From positions 124,001-188,000 of the forward strand of contig LVLI01000172.1 of the NCBI GenBank assembly GCA_001687465.1: DNA of 64,000 nt, in the 5' to 3' direction. This DNA is from Halocafeteria seosinensis (lineage: Eukaryota > Sar > Bigyra > Bicosoecida). This document shows, piece after piece, positions 58,328-64,000 of the stretch (position 1 is its first letter; every line of letters starts with the position of its first letter). The notes beneath the pieces were generated by a model that was not told the DNA's origin, ran no database searches, and worked only from the letters and a program-made list of their open reading frames with translations. The position numbers were made by a program, and so were the translations under genes.

Positions 58328-60947
58328 ATGGCATTCTCCTCCACTCCACCGCCACATCGTGGTGACGATTACCAGGACAAGCAGCAGCAGCAGCCGTATG
58401 ATGATAAGAATGGTGGTCATGGACTACCACCACCACCACCCTCATCAAGTGGTGGACTGTCGCCTCACTTTTGGCAGCGTCTCCGGCATCGTTTCCGGGA
58501 ACGCACCAAGAAATCAGCGCACTGGAGGTACGTACGCATACCTGTTGTACAACCTGTACGTGACTTCCTCATTGGAATGGAGTGGAGTGAACTGGAATTG
58601 CTGTGCAGAGATTTCGAACAGTATCTTCGTTCCGAAAAAGTGCAGCAAAAAATGCGTGAAGCACCGTTGGTACGTGAATCATGCTTTGGTTTATTCATTC
58701 ATTGCGTTGTAATTATGAATTCCTTCCTTCCAGAATAACAACGTGACGGACAAACTCCAAGTGGACACTTCTCAGATCGAGCAAACTGATACTGATACAA
58801 TGTCCACTCACCAATTTACCGAGCACCTGGAGAAAGCAATGATACGGGAACAAGACCCTTGGAGAGTATGTGGTTTGCTGTTTCCTACATATCCCCATCA
58901 GATTGAATGGATGACTCTTCATTTTGCAGATCCTTAGAAAGGTGCGAAATTGTACAAAGGATCAACTGAATTTCTTGATTCAGCAACCGGCCGGAGAAGT
59001 AGCTTATGTCCCGCGGCCTGTAATTATGCAATTGCTTCGTTACATGAAGAACCCAGAGCACAGGATGGCATTGTTGGGAATTCTTTGCCAGTTAAGGCTG
59101 CAGGAACTCAGCACAACGTCGAAAGCTGTCCTCCTGAAAGCTATCCATGAAGAAAGAACTCGTCTGAAGTTGACGGCGTTCGCCATGCGCGCAGTAGCTA
59201 GTATATGGACCTCAACCAACAACCCAGATTTACTCCTACTAAGAGTATGTTGGATGTAGTGTGCTGTATCGTAACTCCTGTGATTCATGGTTTCGTGATA
59301 CAGGAAGCCGTCCAACATGCCGGTGGCTCAGCTGATTTGCACAGTATGCTGTTCGATAAGATGAACAAAGAATTGAGGACTGAAATATTACAGCACTTCG
59401 CAGCGGAGCACATTCGCTTTTCGATGCAGACGGACCCGTCAAGTTCAAGTACTGTGGCTCATACCCTAATGACGAAGTACCACATAATCACTGATATCGA
59501 CGACACACTACAACTTAACTGGTTGGACAAACGACTTCCTCGGGGAACTGTGTATCCTGGTGCATTGCAATTCTACAATGAAATTCGGCGCTCTTTCAAG
59601 GGCAGGGATACTCAAGTTAATGGATTTCAACGGGGAAGAAAGCAGTGGCATTTGGGCATTTCTGCCCACAAAGAAGAGGAAACTGTTGTGGATGCACTTG
59701 CACCTGGTTGGTGGAAACGTCTTGTCCAAGCCTCGGAGCAGCACATCCACAAGCAGGGTGGACAAAACGGGAATTCCCTTTCTTCTGATCAGTACATCGA
59801 TGAATATTCAGATATTTCTGATTCCTATGAGAATGAAGTATTTGAGGATGGAGACCCTTCCCAGGAGACCGACGAGCAAGGTTCCGAAGAAACCAAGCAT
59901 CAAATCGAATCAGTGAACTCCTCAGACAGGACTCTCTCGGAGCTTGTGGCATCGGCAAACGCGCTGCAAGAAATGACAAAGAGCGCAACAACTCCGAGCA
60001 CAGATCACCAGCATACAGGTTCAACAGGCTCCAAAGGGTCAACATACACTCCACCATGGTATTTACGATGGCGTCCACGAGCCTCGCTGTCTGTTCCTGA
60101 GCTGCATTCTTTTAAGTCGTTTCCTCAACATGATCGACCGGACGACGAAGAAGTGGGTAACGTGTTCGTCGTAACAGCGCGTCCATCGGGATTTAGTGGT
60201 GTCATCAAGACGCATACGATCCGAAAACTTGAACACATCGGGTTAGGCAATGTTTCTGTATTCAGTGGCTCTCTTCGTAGTACTGCAGGTGGTATTGAGA
60301 GCATGGGGCAGAGAAAGCTTGAAAATATGCAGCGTTTGTTGGCGATATTTCCCGAGGTACGTATTCGTGGGAAGGTCAGGTTACTCTTTTTTGCCACGCA
60401 TCGATTCTAAGCGCAGTATAAGTTTGTCTTCATTGGAGACTCGGGGCAAGTAAGTTTCCAGTTCTCACAGCCTGTATCAAGCACTATTGGTGTTCTTACT
60501 ATGCGGCACAGGCTGACGCTGCTGTTGCTGCAATTTCCCAAACCTATTACCGTCAACGGGTAACAGCGGCTTTTATCCATGATGTCAACCCGTCCTCTGC
60601 CACCACCGGGGATGGGACCAGGAAGGACACTTATGCTGCTGGCAATGTCACCTTCTTTACAAATTATGTTGACGCTGCTATCCTCGCTCGCGAGAGGGGC
60701 CTCCTTAGTGAAGTCGCTGTGCAACGGGTGGCTAATGCAGCGATCCAGGTATGTTGAACGTCGTCCAAGGAATTTCTTGTCAATGCTGACACCCTCTCTC
60801 TTGTCGATGTATGTGTTCACACCGCAGGATTTGAAAGAACTGAAAACTCATATGGAAGCAAAGAGTCCAAAATGGCACACTCGCTATCGAGAAGTAGTAG
60901 ATGGTGTTATGGAAAGCGTCTCTTCAATAAGGAGGGAGCGCTGGTAA
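58328..60947 (+). CDS. APP1-type (DUF2183) phosphatidate phosphatase-like protein
   Basis: Exons 58328-58669, 58734-58865, 58930-59244, 59304-60356, 60417-60449, 60512-60748 and 60828-60947 give 743 residues. All joins are phase 0. The catalytic HAD-type motif DIDDT is at 327-331, and VTARP at about 552 and FIGDSGQ at 619-625 are the later conserved motifs of the DUF2183/APP1 family. Yeast APP1 is a Mg-dependent phosphatidate phosphatase of endocytic actin patches. The N-terminus is low-complexity (Pro, Gln and His runs), followed by a helical domain of about 200 residues. A charged, Ser-rich insert of about 190 residues separates DIDDT from VTARP, which is unusual. The start at 58328 was chosen as the first Met before coding-like sequence. 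Confidence 0.85.
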
Positions 60948-61139
60948 GGGACGGACGAACACAAGAAGGTGGGGGTAGGTGTATAAATCTGGGCAATGTT
61001 CACTATACCACCACAAAGTGGTGAGGGGGCATCGAATTGGATACAAGGAGAACGCCGATGTCTCCCGATGTAGAAACACAAGAAGTTCTTACGTTACTTT
61101 TCGTCGACCGTGCACTTTGTTGCACCCGTATAACTTTGA
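60948..61139. other. Short convergent intergenic region
   Basis: 3' flanks of the phosphatase and kinase genes. Nothing else is seen. Confidence 0.4.
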
Positions 61140-64000
61140 TCACCCATTTATGAAAGAGTAATCGGTAGGATTTGTCTCTAACGTGTCAGCGTACTTTTCG
61201 CATAAGCTACGGAAACACTCCCAGAAACCGCGATAAGAGCTCATTCGCTCCATAGCTCGTTCAATCATAGGTTCTGTAGTGGCGTGCTTCAGGAGTACCT
61301 CAGAATGTTCTTTTCTCTGAACGACCACGTCCACAATCAGCTCCATTGAGCTCCAGAAATCTACACAATTTGAGAGAAGGTCATCAACACTTTGGAGCTC
61401 TTCCAAAGCATTCTGCAACCGTTCTCCTTGATCTTGAACTGGCATGGACGGTCTCCACAGTTCTGTCATACCGGCTCGCGGTCGGTGGTCAGGTTGGTCA
61501 GAAGTCTGTTTGCAGTCCTCCGTACCCTCCTCAAGTCCATAGCACCTTTGAAACAACCGAGTTACATCTTCAGGATCGTGCGCAACAAAGGGGGTGTTCA
61601 AAAAAACCTCCAGTAGAGCGCAGGCCGATAGGTCGTTGCAATTCCTGCAGTCATGCTGCGGCCCTAGTGCAGTTCGTACTAAGTCCCGAAGCGCTTCCGC
61701 GTGGCGCTGTCTTGAAGGAACGATAGCAAGAGAATTATCGTCTTCCTTCGTGGTTTCTTCTCCATCAAATGGTAGATGCTGAGACTCTTCCTCTTCAGGA
61801 GCACCGTGCTCGCCATGTTCGTTTCGCACTTCTTTGTGGTCATCTTCAATAGTGTCTCCACAGTGCTCCAATGCCTGCCGCCCAGCTCTGTCCGTGATTA
61901 TTCTAGCTCTTTGGAGAGAAGACTGCACACTCCATATCGTCTGTTGGTATTCAGTGCGAATAGAGATAGCTTCATCCTTCAACGTCACCAACCAATCTTT
62001 CAATTTGCCGAATAACTCATGAGCCACGTTAGTATCCTTATTTTGAACAGCAAGTTGCAGATCATCAAGTACCCCCAAAATGTTATCGGCTGAGTGCTTG
62101 AATCTAGTTAGGGCATGCTTGATGCGGTTCTCTAATTGCTTGCATGTTAATGCATGTCTTCGGATCACCTCTGAAGCTTGTGGTAAACCCTGGACGCTAC
62201 GATATGCCGCTTCAAAGTGTTTCCCAGTCGACCGCAGAAGATCTATGAGACTATCCAGGTCTAAAGAGCGTTTCACCGTCAACCTTATTTCATCGGAACA
62301 ATTACCCTTCAGACCTCCCACGGAGGTTAGAGCATCGGCTTCCCCGTCACTTTTATACTTCACATTCGTCATGGTCATTCCAGGGGTGTCCAAAGCACTA
62401 CCATTTGAGAAGCGGCCGGTGTCAGCGTGGTCGATTTGAGAGTCCGGTGTGCCGGTTGCGGAGACGCTTGTTTGCGTGAGTGAGACGGAATTGGAGCTTG
62501 TCTGTCCCTCCGCGGTGTCACTTTTCAAAGGAGACGATCGTTCCGAGGCAAACCATGGATGTTTCAAGCATTGATCCACCGATAATCGCTTCTCAGGGTC
62601 CACTTGCAGCATTCCCGTTATCAACTGTTTCGCATCAGAGGAGATATGTGTCCATACTGGTGGAGGAAAATGAAATGTGCCAGTTTTTATGCGTTCTTCC
62701 CATGACATTTGGGCGACTTGATCATTTTCATCACCCTCGTCTTCAGGGTACTCATCGAATGGGAGGTACCCAGCTAGCATAGCATAAAGAATGACCCCTA
62801 GACTCCACACGTCCACAGGCTTACCATACTTAGACGGCATCTGACGAGCGAAGAGCACCTCAGGCGCAACATACTGTGGACTGCCACAGAAAGTAGACGC
62901 GCCTCCGGCTGTGTTGCCAATGTAACGAGCGACACCAAAGTCGGCAATTTTGACCCGTAGTGCAACATCGCCATTTTCGTCGCTCCTGTTTGCTTCGTCC
63001 TTCGAATTCATAACCAGTATATTCTCAGGCTTTAAGTCTCTATGTATTATATTTTCCTGATGCATAAACTGGAGGGCTTGTAGCGCCTGTTTCATAACAT
63101 TTCTCGCCTGGTCCTCACTGAAATTGCCTGCTGAAACTAAGCTGTCAAACAACTCGCCACCCTTTGCATACTCAGTCACAATATACACGTAATGATCACT
63201 TTGATGAGAATACACATCAAACAAATGAATGATATTCAAGTGCTGACCAAGTTTTGAAAGCACTTGAACCTCATCGAGCAGTCTACTTTGCTTCCAGTTC
63301 TGACTTAGGCGAAACCGTTTTGTGTCGATGCACTTAACAGCTCGTTGTTCTCCATTCTCCCGATGAGTACACGTTCTTACAACGCTAAACGTTCCTCGAC
63401 CAATTATATCTCCTAACTCATAATCATCGTGGAAAGGCGTCTTCTTGATCTTCGCGTTGCCATCGCTACGACCGCTATCCAGTATATCGGTGCCGGTAGA
63501 ATCTCCTGTTCCTTGTCTATGGGTCGGCCGTTTAATTCTTAAAGGGGTCATCCCACTTGGTCTTACGTCACTCAGCTTCATATCGCTGTCCTCACTACCC
63601 CCCGCCTCGCTCTTGTTGTGTTCCGAGGCAGACAAGGGCTGCGAAGTCGAAGCTCCATCTCCTTTCAACTCCTCTGCTTCAAGTCGCGAGGTAGTTAAGC
63701 TCCGCTCGCTTTCGTAGCTTGCCGTTCGTTCCTCCACATTATGTTCCTTGTGCGAGGTGTTTTGCTGTTCCTCGAAACGGTTAACCTGCGGGGAGTGACT
63801 GTAAGACCGTCCCGAGGATGCTAAATAACCATTCCTACTAGTGTTTTGCTGCGATTTCCCAGACCCACGCCTATTCCGCACACTTGAGTACGCGCCATCT
63901 GCCCGCAAGTCATAATACGAAGAAGCATTGTAATCGCCCTGGTACTGAGCCGGGGTATCATAAGAATTTATATGCGTATCCCTAGTCTGACAAGCGTCCA
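61140..64000 (-). CDS. CAMK/CHK2-like protein kinase (partial, N-terminus outside window)
   Basis: The frame is open to the right edge, so the start is missing. At least 953 residues are visible. A Ser/Arg-rich leader precedes the kinase domain (about 63430-62550). It has GRGTFSVV, KCID with the ATP-binding Lys, HRDLKPENIL, ADFGVAR and PQYVAPEVL followed by YGKPVDVWSLGVILYAM. The activation segment FCGSPQYVAPEVL and the long insert before the APE helix resemble CHK2/RAD53-type kinases. No FHA domain is visible, though it could lie beyond the edge. About 450 C-terminal residues form helical, charged segments with several Cys, unlike any domain I recognise. The in-frame TTG near 63908 is not a start. 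Confidence 0.8.
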   Translation of the reverse strand, partial: DACQTRDTHINSYDTPAQYQGDYNASSYYDLRADGAYSSVRNRRGSGKSQQNTSRNGYLASSGRSYSHSPQVNRFEEQQNTSHKEHNVEERTASYESERSLTTSRLEAEELKGDGASTSQPLSASEHNKSEAGGSEDSDMKLSDVRPSGMTPLRIKRPTHRQGTGDSTGTDILDSGRSDGNAKIKKTPFHDDYELGDIIGRGTFSVVRTCTHRENGEQRAVKCIDTKRFRLSQNWKQSRLLDEVQVLSKLGQHLNIIHLFDVYSHQSDHYVYIVTEYAKGGELFDSLVSAGNFSEDQARNVMKQALQALQFMHQENIIHRDLKPENILVMNSKDEANRSDENGDVALRVKIADFGVARYIGNTAGGASTFCGSPQYVAPEVLFARQMPSKYGKPVDVWSLGVILYAMLAGYLPFDEYPEDEGDENDQVAQMSWEERIKTGTFHFPPPVWTHISSDAKQLITGMLQVDPEKRLSVDQCLKHPWFASERSSPLKSDTAEGQTSSNSVSLTQTSVSATGTPDSQIDHADTGRFSNGSALDTPGMTMTNVKYKSDGEADALTSVGGLKGNCSDEIRLTVKRSLDLDSLIDLLRSTGKHFEAAYRSVQGLPQASEVIRRHALTCKQLENRIKHALTRFKHSADNILGVLDDLQLAVQNKDTNVAHELFGKLKDWLVTLKDEAISIRTEYQQTIWSVQSSLQRARIITDRAGRQALEHCGDTIEDDHKEVRNEHGEHGAPEEEESQHLPFDGEETTKEDDNSLAIVPSRQRHAEALRDLVRTALGPQHDCRNCNDLSACALLEVFLNTPFVAHDPEDVTRLFQRCYGLEEGTEDCKQTSDQPDHRPRAGMTELWRPSMPVQDQGERLQNALEELQSVDDLLSNCVDFWSSMELIVDVVVQRKEHSEVLLKHATTEPMIERAMERMSSYRGFWECFRSLCEKYADTLETNPTDYSFING

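Overview
This window is eukaryotic nuclear DNA. Most genes carry several short GT-AG introns (typically 60-75 nt), and there are no operons or Shine-Dalgarno sites. The products are typical eukaryotic proteins: a syntaxin-16-type SNARE, an XRN1 exonuclease, a UBE2D-type E2, a U-box protein, an APP1-type phosphatase and several protein kinases. A reconstructed TMEM216-like ciliary transition-zone gene, with TCP11-family and TBCC-domain proteins, points to an organism that builds a cilium or flagellum. I infer a compact-genome protist, perhaps from a stramenopile or related lineage, but I cannot place it further. I see no bacterial, viral, organellar or CRISPR sequence and no recognisable tRNA or rRNA gene.

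Layout, left to right. 1-664 holds two copies of a short repeat. 665-1848 (+) is a four-helix membrane protein. 2184-4832 (+) is a helical-repeat U-box protein. A strong 45-bp palindrome follows at 5056-5100. 5387-8946 (+) is a polytopic membrane protein with a large beta-rich ectodomain, convergent with an FN3/coiled-coil protein (11188-9320, -). The 3.4-kb gap to 14.6 kb looks empty but contains the four-exon TMEM216-like gene (13061-12375, -). 14591-16463 (+) is a WW-domain atypical kinase. 16687-18952 (+) is a twelve-exon J-domain protein that runs tail to tail into an LRR gene (21083-18969, -). Two tandem 7TM paralogues lie at 22782-21328 and 24587-23151 (-).

25010-29461 (+) is one uninterrupted 1483-codon frame joining a NAK-like kinase, an ANTH-like domain, an ArfGAP domain and a Raf/CTR1-like kinase. 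Next come a giant armadillo-like protein (35959-29623, -) and a TBCC-domain/coiled-coil protein (40372-36738, -), then a 1.9-kb gene-poor gap. UBE2D (42290-42733, +) and XRN1 (48208-43144, -) follow. The right third has an SLC19-like carrier (49056-50903, +), syntaxin-16 (51460-52620, +), a TCP11-family protein (52914-57898, +), an APP1-type lipid phosphatase (58328-60947, +) and a CHK2/CAMK-like kinase cut by the right edge (64000-61140, -).

Two functional themes recur without formal clustering. One is membrane traffic and lipid signalling: the kinase-ANTH-ArfGAP fusion, syntaxin-16 and the APP1-type phosphatase. The other is cilia and microtubules: TMEM216, TCP11 and the TBCC protein. Exon models were built by hand from splice consensus, reading-frame phase and protein continuity. 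No homology search was run.
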